From positions 33,550,284-33,614,283 of the forward strand of contig NW_004454156.1 of the NCBI RefSeq assembly GCF_000283155.1: a stretch of DNA of 64,000 nt, given 5' to 3'. Position 1 is the first letter of the stretch. Each line of letters starts with the position of its first letter. Positions 10,292 through 22,127 of the stretch are shown here, piece after piece. The translations under genes were made by a program, and so were the position numbers. The stretch is from Ceratotherium simum simum. Taxonomy: Eukaryota > Chordata > Mammalia > Perissodactyla > Rhinocerotidae. The notes under the pieces are model-generated. The model was not told the origin of the DNA. It searched no databases and saw nothing but the letters and a program-made list of their open reading frames with translations.

Positions 10292-12020
10292 TGTGATCAG
10301 AGCACAGACAAGAAGGACACACGCCAGTTTCAATCCCTCTGAAAAGAGAGGGAAGGGAATGACCTATTGGGTCATTGGGGATAGGGATGGGGCTTAAACT
10401 TTGTTCTTATGTTTTCTTTCCTAAAAAAAAGAAATTAGAAATAAAATAGAATTTTAAAACTGAAGCCATAAGTAGAATAATGTTAACATTTGTTTAGTCT
10501 GGGAGGTGGGTACATGGATATTTGTACTTTGAAATATCTTATAATTTTTAAATATTTTCCCTTGAAAAAAAAAGAAAGAAGAAATAGAGTCACCGCCATG
10601 GGCTAGAAATGCACAGTGGGAGAGAGGCAGGTACTGGCCCTCGCCCTTCCAGACTAAGTACAAACACCCCGTATGGCCCCTACCTCCCCCAGCACTCCCA
10701 GGAACTGACTCCACAGGCCAGGACATGCCACTGCTAGTCATTCCGAGGATATAGGAGCCCTGAGCCTCCTTGCCTCCTTTTACCTAGTTTCTTCCACCAG
10801 GATGCCCTCTCACCCTATCCCACCACACCCCACCCCACATCAAGGACCAGCTCGAAGGCTTCCCCTTTTCTGTAGCCTGGGGACCAGATACCTCCTCTGG
10901 ATTCCAAACAGGAGAGGAGCAACCAGCCAGATTACACAGAAGGAGAAGGGGAGATGCTTGGCTCACGTGATAAAGCGTGAAAGGGGCAGGGGACAGCTCG
11001 ATCCAGGCACTGAGCATCTTCGAGCCTCTCTCGTTGTCTCACCTGTTTTCTCAGACAAGCTCCTCCCCAGGGCAGGAGACATGGCTGTGGGCAGCCCGAG
11101 GTTCATACCCTCGCAGCTTGGATGAAAGAGACAAAGGTCCTCTTGCCTCCATGTGAAGTTTTAAATCAGCCCCAGGAAAGCTCAAACAGAGGTATTATGG
11201 TTACCATGGCTGGAGTTACATGCCCACTCCTGAAGTCTGAGCAGCAGTGTCTGCTACAGAAGATGAGAGGTGGACTGGGGAAACCAGACCCATCCCCACT
11301 ACACCTTCTAAAATTCTCCCCAGCAGTTTAAATCTCTGTTTCCTTGAGTCCCGAGAAAAATGGCTTGTCCCACTCTTCATTCAACACCATCTAATCAAAA
11401 GGATTCATTGAATACCTACCATGTGCCCAGAAGGACAAAGATGACTTAGATCCTATCTTTGAGGAATAGGGAAACAAGGTATGTAAAAGAATTATTGCAA
11501 CATAATGTGGGAAGTGCAGTAATAGAAGCATGTTATCAAGTGTGTGAGAACACGAGAGGATGACTTGGAGAGGGGGCATTCAAGCTACATCTTGGAGAAT
11601 AAATAGGAGCTTTCTGGATGCAGAGTTGGCAAAAGTGGTGGAGTACGGGGGACGCACTACAGACAAGGAAATGTGTGCACAATTGCATGGATGCATGATG
11701 GGGCACCGCATGCCTAGGGAACGGTGGGAAGGTCAGTGTGGCTGGGGCCGGAATCAAGGGATGGTAAGAATCAAGGCTGGAGAGGAATTTGAAGCAGATT
11801 AAGAGAGTTCTCGACTTCCCCAGTAACGAGTTTGCTCTTTATGGTGTAGGCAACATGGAGCTGTTAAAATTTCATTAGCTGGAGCATAACCTCATCTTAG
11901 CTGTGCTTTATCCTGATAGCTATGGGGGTGAGGGACTTGGAAGTGGAGGGGGGGCCCTGGAGGACAAGAATCAGTTAGGAAGCTGTTCTAATAGTCCAAT
12001 AAGAGATGAGGTCATCTACT
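10292..12020. other. Intergenic, no gene; old interspersed repeat in second half
   Basis: 10,300-11,350 shows no recognisable gene or repeat. About 11,400-12,020 resembles a widespread mammalian repeat that recurs in this window near 29,480, 41,780, 58,980 and 61,850 ('AATACCTACCATGTGCCCAG', 'GGCATTCAAGCTACATCTTG'). I cannot name that family. Confidence 0.4.
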
Positions 12021-12086
12021 GTGGGACATCTTTTTTTTTAAATTGTATTATGGTTATTTATGGACTTGTTTTACATTTCCCACAAA

Positions 12087-12119
12087 ACACACACATACAC
12101 ACACACACACACACACACA
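12087..12119. repeat. (CA)n microsatellite
   Basis: An uninterrupted AC/CA dinucleotide tract with a single T interruption near 12096. It is a candidate length-polymorphic marker. Confidence 0.95.
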
Positions 12120-12269
12120 AGATAGTAAGCTCTTCAAAAGCAGAAGTAGATTATCACTGCCTCACTATAGAGGGTTTATTTTTTGTCTTCCCAGAATAGA
12201 GTCCTCTGTTCACTTGTGGAATGACTCCTGCCCCTTTCCAACTTTATGGTTCTGCCAGAAATGGTTCAT

Positions 12270-12620
12270 CATAATATTAAATGATCACATGACCTCAAGC
12301 CAACCAATCAGAGTTTTTCCCTGGGATTTTTTTTCCCACGGAGCTGGTGTGGGAAAGCTCTCTTTCCTCTCTGGTCAGGAGACTGTAAGGATGTAAGCCT
12401 GGGCTACCTGTGGCCGTGATTCCAGGGCCCTGGGGACTGCCAGCCTGGAAGAATAGAGCTAAGAGGGAGGGATTTGAATCCCTGGACCCAGTTGTCTAGA
12501 GGGCCAGCTTCTCTCTGGCTTTTAGTGTTTTTTTACATGAGCCATAAATTTCTTCTTGTCTCTTATGGTAGTTTTAATTAGGTCCCATCGCTCCCACTCC
12601 AAAGGGTCCTGACTAATGTG
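12270..12620 (+). repeat. LTR-like repeat, copy A
   Basis: Contains 'ATGACCTCAAGCCAACCAAT' and ends with an ATAAATTTCTTCTTG-type tail and 'GGTCCTGACTAATG'. It shares the CCAAT segment and the AATAAA-like tail with the element at 13565-14045. The family is uncertain. Confidence 0.4.
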
Positions 12621-13099
12621 TGTATCCCTGACTGCTTCGCCCATCAGTCCTAGATCAAAGGAGCTGCTCAAAACACAGCTGGAAACGGCAAAGCACGGGA
12701 AAATGATCTGAAGAAGAAAACGTCCAAATCAAGCACAACTTAATGGGCCACCACCTGCCACTGCCATGCTCGGGGCAGTTTTACTTGGGTCAGGTGGACC
12801 AGAGAACAGTCCCAGCCCCAGAGAGCACCCAGTCTTCACATATCTCAGACGCCATCCTCAACTCATCACGGGACAAGGCATTCTTACCCACAGAGCCCAC
12901 TGTGACCAAGTCCCTCTCCGTCTCAGGCTGCCAAGTGGGTCCCCCTTTCCCTCTTTCCAAGTTTCAGAAACAAAAGAACCACGATAGTATATTCATTAGA
13001 GAATATTCTTCCATCGAGGCTCAGAGGAAGGCCTTGCATCCATTCTAGGAAATACGACCTCCTGGCTTCCACCACCAACTCACTTCTGGCTGAGCGAGC

Positions 13100-13395
13100 C
13101 TCCAGTATACATCTCATCAGAGAAGTCTCCCCTGATCACTCCTTTAAATAACAGTCTTTCGCGCCCCCTACCTCTGGTATCTCTTATCCTACCTAGCATT
13201 CTTCTCTTCCTTTGATCATAACCCAATAGGGGATCTATTTATTTATTTTCTGCCCCCAACCCAACTTTACAATGCAAGCTCCAGGGACTCAAAGACTCTC
13301 AATTTTGTTCACTTTTCTGTGCCCAACATCTAGGACGGTACCTGACGCATGGTGTGTTTTCAGTGAATATTTGTTAAATGAATGAATGAATGCAT
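13100..13395 (+). repeat. L2 LINE 3' end
   Basis: Shows the L2 end pattern 'CAAGCTCCAGGGACTC', then 'TGTGCCCAACATCTAGGACG', and terminates in the TGAATGAATGAATG simple tail. Confidence 0.65.
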
Positions 13396-13564
13396 GAGCA
13401 GTGACACAAGACTGGGAGCAAGTTAATAGAGACAGCAGACTGAGGAGCGAGCCAATTCTGGGTCTACAGGAGGTTAAGGTGAGCAATAACTTGACATGCT
13501 CATGCTCAGGTGGGATACAAGAAGGAATGGGACAAATGAGACTCACAAGGCATTCAGGTCCAGG

Positions 13565-14045
13565 CTAGTGGTACAGCTAAGTGGACAGCCACTGTTTTTG
13601 CCTACCTAGCAACCGTGTACCCATCTGACAAAAAACCCTGATTTTCTTTGAGTTTGCCCTACTTTCGGGGGTGAGCATGTGACCTGATTTAGCCAATCAG
13701 CATACCCCACACCTTTGCTCATACTGATTGCTTTCTGTTTGGATGCAGATCCAACTCAGGCAATAAAAATCTGCCGAAAGAAAAAAATAACTTCCTCTCC
13801 AGGGACACCGCTAGCAGTAAAGATGATAAAGACTGGAGTTACCACCTGGAGCCTGAGAATAAAGCCAACTCAGAGTAAAGCACCATAGAGAGATGTCAAG
13901 AAACTCAGTTCCCCCCACCCCACCCCACGGGATCCAGCCACACCTGAAGGTGCTGGACACGTCAATAATGTCAACCAATAAATTTTCCTTTTCCGATGAA
14001 CTATTTTGAATTGGGTTTCTGTCACTTACAAATGAAAACATCCTC
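13565..14045 (+). repeat. LTR-like repeat, copy B
   Basis: Has 'TGACCTGATTTAGCCAATCA' near its middle and 'CAATAAATTTTCCTTTTCCG' plus 'GAATTGGGTTTCTGTCACTT' at its end, the common 3' architecture of a mammalian LTR family. It appears related to 12270-12620. No internal viral genes. Confidence 0.45.
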
Positions 14046-15130
14046 AGCAATACTGAAGAACAAGAGGGAAATGCATTCTTAAGGCTCTTAAATACCTCAC
14101 AGGCAAGGTGTCCAGAAGTGCAATCCCACACTTTTTGATGAAACTCATTGCCATCTTTTTGGTAAGGAGGATGGGGGTTGAGAAGAAGGAGGCAATGATC
14201 CTAGTTTTATTTATTATTGCATTTACATTTTGGAAATAAATTCAACAACTTCGTCTCAGGTGTTTTAACATCTCAGCATCTCACAGTTGTAAAAGCAGTG
14301 ATCAAACAGAATCTGATATTCTACACAGTGCAGGAGAGAGGGTATGATATGGTGTAAAGAGCACTGAACCAAGAGTCCAATAATCTGGCTTCTAATCCCT
14401 ATCTGATCACTAATTGGCAGTGTGGTCTGAGGCAAACCATCTTGCTTCTCGTGGACTCAATTTCTAAGTCCATCAAGTTGACTACATGAACTACATCACC
14501 TTCAAGCACCTGTCCAATTCTGGAATGGAAAGCCTGCTAGGACAGGAGTTCCTAATCTTCGTTGGGATCTAAACCCTAGAAAAATACACATGTGCACAAA
14601 CACACAATTTTTCCTAGAGTTTCGTGGGGTTTACAAATCTAGAAGCCAATCTATATCTCTAACCTCTTCCCTCTACAGTAATGAGGATACTAGTTTCTGC
14701 TTGGATTCCTCTGGTGACAGGGAGCTCACTACCTTACAAGGTAGCCAAATACCATTGCATTGCTCTAGAAAAGTAAGTTCGTCTTCATATTGAACCAAGA
14801 TCTGCACACTGTAATTTCTACCCATTGATCCTAGTTCTCCAGAGCAAATCGGAAAAACCTCTCTCTCTCCTGTGTGTGGCATCTCTTCATTTCTCTGAAG
14901 ACTGTTTCTAACTTTTAAGTCAAGTAGTTTATTGGGAGAAACGCTGATGATTCGTCATGCGAATTATTTTACAGTGCCTTGTTATAAACATATGTTCTTC
15001 CACATCCGAAATATGCCAAACACCCAAATGTAAATGCTAAATTCCAAATAAGCACCACCGCTATTAATCTGCATGATCTAGGTTTTGCAAAGACAGGAAT
15101 TATTGTATAAAAATATCTTGAAGGAAAGAG
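14046..15130. other. Intergenic, nothing recognised
   Basis: AT-rich sequence upstream of the HMGXB4 promoter with no convincing ORF, splice structure or repeat family. Short ORFs such as 14590-14793 lack homology that I can see. Confidence 0.4.
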
Positions 15131-15132
15131 CA

Positions 15133-15368
15133 TAGTCTGTTGGAAAGAGCACTGCATTAAGAATTAGAAGATTTGGTATGGTATCCCGCCTCCCACTCTA
15201 ACTACCTGTGTAAGGCTGGGCAAGTAACTTCACCTCTCTGAGCCTGTTTCTCACCTGTAAACTGTGACAAAACCTGAGTCACAGGGATGCAGCGAGGATT
15301 AAATGATATAACGTTCGTAAAGCTTCTAGCCCAAGCCTGGCACAGAGCAACCTCTCAATGAACACTGG
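15133..15368 (+). repeat. MIR SINE abutting the HMGXB4 CpG island
   Basis: Near full-length MIR: 'TGTTGGAAAGAGCACTGCAT' at the start, 'TGGGCAAGTAACTTCACCTC' in the core, 'AGGATTAAATGATATAACG' and 'CCTGGCACAGAGCAACCTCT' at the 3' end. It stops within a few bases of where the GC-rich promoter begins. Confidence 0.8.
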
Positions 15369-15504
15369 TTCCCGAGCTTAGCCAGGTCCCGGTTTCATTC
15401 GATGCGCTCGGCGCTCCTCGCGGGCGGGAGTCCCCTCCGCGAGCCGGAGTCTGCGCTCTGGGCTCGACTGAGGCTGCCTGGCCGCTCGCGCTTTTCTCTC
15501 CTCC

Positions 15505-15515
15505 AAGATGGCGGC
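15505..15515 (+). promoter_or_regulatory. YY1-type motif at the presumed start site
   Basis: AAGATGGCGGC is the classic YY1 recognition core, placed about ten bases after a pyrimidine tract. At housekeeping promoters such sites typically lie just downstream of the start site and fix its position. The motif contains an ATG at 15508. Confidence 0.7.
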
Positions 15516-15555
15516 GGTCGGCGGCGCTGAGGCGGGATCCGGACGAGCCGAGTGA
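15508..15555 (+). CDS. 15-codon upstream ORF in HMGXB4 leader
   Basis: ATG within the YY1 core opens a GC-rich, alanine/glycine-rich 15-codon frame ending TGA. It would be in the mRNA only if transcription starts upstream of 15508. It precedes the main ATG in a different exon, so it can only act as a translation-attenuating leader ORF. Confidence 0.35.
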   Translation: MAAVGGAEAGSGRAE

Positions 15556-15606
15556 AGGTAGCGGCGAGCGGAGCCCCCACGAGGCCGGCCTGGGCCCCCT
15601 CCCCGA

Positions 15607-15944
15607 NNNNNNNNNNNNNNNNNNNNNNNNNNNNNNNNNNNNNNNNNNNNNNNNNNNNNNNNNNNNNNNNNNNNNNNNNNNNNNNNNNNNNNNNNNNNNN
15701 NNNNNNNNNNNNNNNNNNNNNNNNNNNNNNNNNNNNNNNNNNNNNNNNNNNNNNNNNNNNNNNNNNNNNNNNNNNNNNNNNNNNNNNNNNNNNNNNNNNN
15801 NNNNNNNNNNNNNNNNNNNNNNNNNNNNNNNNNNNNNNNNNNNNNNNNNNNNNNNNNNNNNNNNNNNNNNNNNNNNNNNNNNNNNNNNNNNNNNNNNNNN
15901 NNNNNNNNNNNNNNNNNNNNNNNNNNNNNNNNNNNNNNNNNNNN
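15607..15944. other. Assembly gap (338 N)
   Basis: A run of N inside the CpG island. GC-rich sequence on both sides suggests sequencing dropout in very GC-rich DNA. Any predicted protein crossing it is an artefact. Confidence 1.
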
Positions 15945-16090
15945 GGGGGCGCAGGGAGGCCGCGGGAAGCCGGGTCGGGGCCGCCGGGCGGCGCGGCGCC
16001 CGGGATGCGGGGTCCCTGGGGCTGTCAAGGGGCGAGGGCCCGGAGCCGGGGCGGAGGGAGGGCTGCGTGCTCGGCTGGCAGGAGAGGATG

Positions 16091-19000
16091 CGAGGAGCCC
16101 TCTTCTTTTCCTGTTCGCAGAGCTTTGTGCAACTAGCTGTTGCTGCAGAACTGCCGGGGGAATCCCACTGGTGTGGTGTGGGGACCGCAAAAATGGGGGT
16201 CCTGAGGGCTCTTTGTATAAATAACTTGATGTTGTGCGTACTCTTGGCGTGCGACCCAGTTTGAAGGTGCCTTCGTAGCGGGATCGTCCCCATACAGGCC
16301 CATTTCCCCCGCAACTATTACTTGTAGATCCACTTTCTTTTTTTATTACGCAGAAGAGGAGAAACATCCGTCTCCCTTCTTTTGGGTGGCTAAGCGGCTG
16401 ATTCTATTCCCTCGGAGCAGAATAAATAAAACACTATCCAAAGGAAAGCCTGTTGACTGGACGAGGCTTGTCAAAATTTGTGTTGCTGGTTTTTTGAGAA
16501 ATGTGTGTTGTCAGCCGATCTGTGCGGTGGTCGTGGTTCCGCTTAATTGCACTGCAATGGGAGGATTCGATCCCCATCCCGGGCTGTCAGGATCTCTGCA
16601 GTTTCCAGAGCTGGCAGGGGCTGTGAGTGCTGCATAGGTAGGTTCTTGGAGAAGGGAGTGGCCAGAAATCGGAGTCGCTGCCTTCTGAGATTGGAGGAAA
16701 TCTCGGCGAAAATGAGAAGACATCAACTACTGGTATCCCCGAAGTAAAGACAACAGCAATTCAGAAACGCAACAGCTGGATGCGCATCCTCCTTTTGCTG
16801 CACTGACTGGCAATCTGAGTTCCTGAAAGACGTGCTGCAAGAAGAGAACACGGAATCCTCAAGAAGGCTCTCACCCTGGACCAGCCCTGGATTTCAGGAT
16901 TTCGCTTACTGCCCAGTTTCCGGGGCTTACTTTGGTCCCTCTTTTTCAATACTCTTTTACATTCAGGGATGGAGAAGCTTGGTGATTGCTGGGACTCAGA
17001 TTACCTCAAAAAATCACCTTCTGAAACTCTTTTTCCAGTATTTATAATTTGGACTTTAAAAAGAACAAAAAGTACTGTATCTGATGATTTTCAGTTTTTC
17101 CCTAATTACTTTGGTAATCCTGAAAGCTGTTCCTGGACGTACGCGTATACTTATCTACAAGTGGAAGATCAGCTCTGCTTCTCCTTTTTCATATCCTGAA
17201 GAAAAATCCCAAAAGACCCATTTAACAATTTGCACATTTCAGAAGTACACATTTTTTATGATGGCTTACTTCCATAAACAGCATTAAGTAATGAGCTTTT
17301 ACTTATGTTGTCATTTCTTAGCATACGGAGAGGAACATATTTATAAAATCACCCTGCCTCTTGAAGTTGACAACATTGAATTCTATAAACTCCAAAATTA
17401 TGGAATTCAGGAGAATGGGTTTTAACACCTGTTTTACATTTGCCAACATTTAATGTAATTATGGCCTGTGTTTTTCTGATGTGAAATTCAAACCTAATAT
17501 TTTCATTTTCGTTAATCCTCACAATCTGCTGCCTAACCCTGAACTCTGAATTTATCGTGGATAGTATTCATGACCTGGAATAATTATCAGGGGAGTCATA
17601 TGATCTTATATAAATGTTGCCCTAACTCTGCCTTTCTTCCACACTGTTGCGTGAGACTTCTTTATCTGGTTTCATCTTTCTTCTATGACTCAGCAACCAA
17701 AACTAACCCCTGATCTGCAACAATATCCTGATTTAAAGCACCTGGAAATTCAGGGTCCATCAGTTGCCCAAGCTGTGAGTGACATAGTCCATTGCGTTGA
17801 ATTTTAGTTTTTTAAGCTCTTGGCTGTCCCAGTTCTTTAGAGTTGGCCTTGCCTTCAGGCCCCATTCATTTTTTCCTATAGGTTATTTAATCCTGTAATT
17901 TATAAAATGCTCTTCAGTGTTTTTATGAAAATTTAAATAGTGGCAGGCCTAATTCTAATACATAATGCTAACACCAGCACATGTTTACTGTGTTGGCCTG
18001 TGCCTCTGAGGATCAGCACCTAATTTTCTGTTCCTTTTCACAGCTTGTTAAATCCACTGGTGGTTTTTCAAAGCAGTCAGTTATGAGACCCTGGGTGCTT
18101 TTTCATAGTCCAGCAAGTGGCATTGTTTTCTTTCTCATACTGTCTTCAGAGGTACTTATTCCTATCCTGACTGTTAGTTGTTCAACTCTATTTTATGTTA
18201 GTTTTGATGTTACCAAAGGGAAGGCCTGGTTATCAGTCTCAGGACCTGCCTTTGCTTCATTTAGAAGTGCATTTTGTTGTTGATGTTGACAGTAGATTGG
18301 TGGCCATCTTGATGATGTTGAATTTTTAAGATTTTTCCCCATTATTTCTTAAACATTCTTTGCCAAAATTCATTTGGCATGGAAAACATTTAACTTGAGG
18401 TGTCAAGTTGTGGTGTTTCTTGGCATTATCAGCCTGTGAAAACTAATGGTATCTATATATTTTTCTAATAAACTCAATGTTTTAGTGCCAATGAGAGGAT
18501 ATACTATTTTCAAATGAATGGATATGATTCCCTATGACATTTTCCCTCTCCTCACCCCTTTTGGGGTTAGCACCACTTGGGTGGAAAGGGGAGGACAATA
18601 ATTTCTGTTTGAGAAAGTTTAATACTTAATGCTGGAACATGAAAAACTGGCTACATTACATATCTGGCCTACTCTTATTTCTACATGAGACCTGACCTTA
18701 CAGCCCCTTCATTTCCTATGGAAAGCCCTTTGAGCAAGCAGTTCTCCAATTTATCTTTAAAATAATCCAGTTCATTTAATTTCTTTACTTCATTGTGGCT
18801 CTCTTCTCTTGCCCAAATCCATTCTTCATTCTACTTCTTCAGGAAGCAGAGAAATGCTGTTTTATGTTTCTTTTCTTAATCTTATTTATAAATCATTCTT
18901 GGTAATACTTCTTTTTCTGTTTTCAATTTAGGCATATCTGTGCATTGTATTTTATCTGACTTGTGCAATTAAGTCTTATTTCGTTTATTTTAAATGTAAC

Positions 19001-20140
19001 TCTTATGAGTTTCCCTTGTTACTCAAATTCATCTTTTCTTTCACAAAAGTTATGTACTTCGGTATTACTCATACCTACCTGAAGGGATTGGCAATGTCTC
19101 CTTGAAATGTCCTTCAGCATTTCTAAATCCCGTTATAGTAATGAAGGCAAAATAAAATTTAAATAAATGACCAATCAGATCAACTTTTAAACGCTTCGCT
19201 AACTGGATGAAAACATTTTCGATACATTTAGTATTTAAATTTCCTGCAGGAATTGTGACATTGCCTGTCCTTAAAGTATTTGAAGAACTTTACCTTAGAC
19301 TGCAGTTTATGGCTTGTCATCTTCAAAGTAAAAATGGACATGTAAACTTGAATGCCAAAAAAATAATTTTAGCAAATTCAAGACAATATTTAGGCATTTA
19401 AGTTATAGTAATTCTTTAAATTAGTGAAAATCTTAATCAAAAACTTCATCACTAGTGGACAAATGGTCACTCTTCCTTGTTTTCACCTAGCCTTTAAGAA
19501 AGGCTTGATAGCGCTGAAAGCTGTCATATGGCCAGCTAATATGTGTACCTGCTTTTACACTGCTGTGATTTTGAGCAAATTCATATAGCCCAACAAAATG
19601 CATACAAAACAATTATGCTCTGAAGATCTTTAATGTCCCTGTAGTGTTATCATCATTTCTGTTTAAATTGCAATACAATAGATTTTAGCTATCACCAATC
19701 CAAATGGTAGGATTTTGTGGTCCGAATGTGTGGTGTAATCTCTCTTCCTCTGCATCCTACTTGATCTGTGCATTTTGTAACCATGGCTGAACCTATCCCT
19801 CTGACTTGATGTCGGTTTTTACCCTGTCTCAGTGTTGTCAGTCCTGTTGGCATTTCAGAAATTCTCATTAATTTTGAAGTATATTTTTATATGGGAGCTA
19901 TTTTAAATACTTCCCCAAACGACAACTTAAATTCGTGAATCAAATCAGATTAAGCCTAGCGCACTTCCTGCAGTTTCAACCCCAGTATGTTTACAAACAG
20001 GATGAGGAGGTGACGAGACACTCCTCTATTTCTTGCTGCCCTTCCAGTCTGCCCTTGGATCACTACGCATTTCCACCCAGAAGGTTGCTTCTCCACAGTG
20101 ATTTCACATTACAGGAGGGTTTTCCTTCTTTGTTTCTCAG
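16091..20140 (+). other. HMGXB4: HMGXB4 intron 1
   Basis: Largely unique, increasingly AT-rich sequence with no recognised coding exon. Weak ORFs (16386-17287, 17981-18283) show no family motif. Few obvious repeats are visible, which contrasts with the repeat-dense upstream region. Confidence 0.5.
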
Positions 20141-20239
20141 ACCTGGTCCTGTAGACGGGAAGGAGCCTGGACACAGTGGCACATTCTCAAAGGCCCTGCA
20201 GGACCACCATGGCTTATGATGACTCCGTGAAGAAAGAAG
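20141..20239 (+). CDS. HMGXB4: HMGXB4 exon 2 (start codon exon)
   Basis: The acceptor is a strong pyrimidine tract ending TTTCTCAG at 20140. The leader part (20141-20208) has no ATG and carries an in-frame TAG at 20152-20154, which rules out an upstream extension. ATG at 20209 lies in a near-ideal context (CCACCATGG). Coding 20209-20239 gives MAYDDSVKKE plus one base of the next codon. The donor is G|GTATGA. This is the N-terminus known for HMGXB4. Confidence 0.93.
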
Positions 20240-20872
20240 GTATGACCCCTTAATCTGAGAAGCATTCCAAAGGGGGTGTCCTCTTCAATCCCTGCAGCCC
20301 ATGGACATAGAGACCAGGACTGGCCATCACAGCCTGGACTCCCAGAGCACTGTTAAGCCTCCTCATCATCCCCAGCCTGGGCCTGTGGAAACGAAAACCA
20401 GGACAGGGTTCCAACACAAAAGTCTCAAATATAAGTCTTTGTAGTCTCTCAGGGTGATTCCCTGCAGCACTCGTGGTCCTCGCCAGCTCCAGTGTGCAGG
20501 AGTCTGGGGCTAGGAATCACGTATTGGACTCCCAGAGCAGCACAACACGTGAATCCTTACTCTTTTCAGCCTTACCTCTGCAAGTCTGTGTCCACCTGCC
20601 AAATCACAACTAAGAAACCATGTCTGAGGATGCACATTGGGCCTTTGCGTAGCGTGGAAGCATTGTTTCTTCAGGTTTGATTCTTGTATTTGCAGCCAAA
20701 TCATCAAGGAATATTCTTGTCCCCTTGGATCTAGTCCTGTATTCCAGTGGACTTACTGAAACATTATTTTAATTTGGAAATGGAGGGACTGTTGCATTAC
20801 ATATGTGGTGATTTGGTTGTTAACTTACTTGACTTTCTCATTTCCTCTCCCAAATGAACCTGTGCCTCTCAG

Positions 20873-21021
20873 ATTGCTTTGATGGTGATCACGGCTTTGA
20901 AGACATAGGACTAGCAGCTGGCCGAAGCCAACGAGAAAAGAAACGTTCTTACAAAGATTTTTTAAGGGAAGAGGAAGAAATCGCTGCACAGGTCAGGAAT
21001 TCTTCCAAGAAGAAGTTAAAG
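20873..21021 (+). CDS. HMGXB4: HMGXB4 exon 3 (residues 11-60)
   Basis: The acceptor CCTCTCAG ends at 20872 and the donor AAAG|GTAAAT follows 21021. The split aspartate codon (G|AT) restores the frame. The encoded text includes CFDGDHGFEDIGLAAGRSQ and a charged KDFLREEEEIAAQ stretch, ending in a lysine cluster. It is strongly conserved with the human protein and has no enzymatic motif. Confidence 0.95.
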
Positions 21022-21266
21022 GTAAATTCTAAACATTTGAATTAGGAAAGTTTTAAACTATTTCATATTTCCTAATATTTAAAGAAAGAAGTTTCTTTTA
21101 AAAACTTTTCAAAAAAAATAAACATCATTCACATCTATTTGTATTATTTCCTATGTTTTTCTTTGTTTTCTGAAGTCAGAAATCATCAAAAAACAAGATT
21201 GGTTCCAAACTGCTTTTGCCTCATCGTCTTATTCATTGATCAATTCTTCTTCCTCTTTAATTCCAG

Positions 21267-21345
21267 GATAGTGAATATTACTTCTTGGGGACGGACACGC
21301 ACAAGAAGAAAAGGAAGCACTCCTCTGATGATTACTACTATGGAG
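21267..21345 (+). CDS. HMGXB4: HMGXB4 exon 4 (residues 61-86)
   Basis: Acceptor TTCCAG at 21266 and donor GGAG|GTAAGG after 21345. Encodes DSEYYFLGTDTHKKKRKHSS followed by an acidic/tyrosine segment. KKKRK is a candidate basic nuclear-localisation motif. The exon is short (79 nt), so its skipping would shift the frame. Confidence 0.95.
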
Positions 21346-22127
21346 GTAAGGATGGGAAAGGGCAACAGGTGGGATAAACACATCACTGGTTCTTGGAGTC
21401 GGGGTAGGGGAAAGGGATCCAGATGTTGCTGACTCAGTGGCCTATTTAACAGGACAGTGGTTCTTGTTCTGAGTGCCGATAAACCAGTGTGAAGGAGGAG
21501 AGAGGTGGAGGGCTGGTATTTTGGAGGATTCAGCATAGAAGAACAGTCTTCATTTGTGATACACCAGGTACCAGGTTCCTTCTCCCCCCAATCATCCACT
21601 TATCTTGTGCCCATTGTTATCTAGCATCCCTTTTGCCATATGTCGTCCTGGGCCTTCTGGCCTGCACCTGTGGGTTATTTCTCAATCCAGTGCATATCCA
21701 CTCACAAGACCAGTTTTTCTTAGCTATATTATGCACATAGCTGATGAGACTAACTCTTTACTAGAATGGGTTTGTCCTGAACACAGAAACAAATGATACT
21801 CTGTCTGCAGCGTAATCTAAATTGTAACTACTCGTAATCCCACAGTTACAGTCCATTCTTCTGGGTATGGTCTCTTTGGTTGCTTGTGAAGACTCAGTGA
21901 AGAAAACGACTTCAGTGGGAAGAACTGTCTCCAGGGTCAGAGGCAGAATCCACCAAGCCAAGAAGCACCTGAGCATCATGTCTGAGTGTTAGGAGTCAGC
22001 TGAAGGGCCTCCCCTCAAATCATTCCTGTTAGTCTTTTCCTCATGTTAGTTGGGTGTTTTGGTGAGAGAGGAAACTTGTTGGAAGTCGCTTTGTCATATG
22101 GACATTACTTCTCTTGATTATTTCTAG

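Larger units (their letters stand above)
15490..15557 (+). other. HMGXB4: Candidate HMGXB4 exon 1 (5'UTR)
   Basis: The proposed non-coding first exon runs from the pyrimidine initiator to a possible donor, GAAG|GTAGCG, at 15557/15558. The donor is only moderately canonical, and the assembly gap starting at 15607 could hide a better one. The exon would hold a short upstream ORF (ATG 15508, TGA 15553-15555, 15 codons). The 5' end and donor are inferred and need transcript support. Confidence 0.45.
15375..16090 (+). promoter_or_regulatory. HMGXB4: CpG-island promoter of HMGXB4 (part unsequenced)
   Basis: Base composition changes sharply to CpG-dense sequence at about 15375 and returns to AT-rich at about 16090, with 338 Ns inside. 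There is no TATA box. A pyrimidine-rich initiator-like tract (15491-15504) sits directly upstream of a YY1-type motif, the usual layout of a TATA-less housekeeping promoter. It is the only CpG-rich block upstream of the coding exons. Confidence 0.85.

Noticed and set aside
15355..16367. 319-329 residue ORFs on the minus strand and a 194-residue ORF on the plus strand at the CpG island
   Set aside because: They owe their length to the N run being read as open frame. The flanks are GC-rich promoter DNA.
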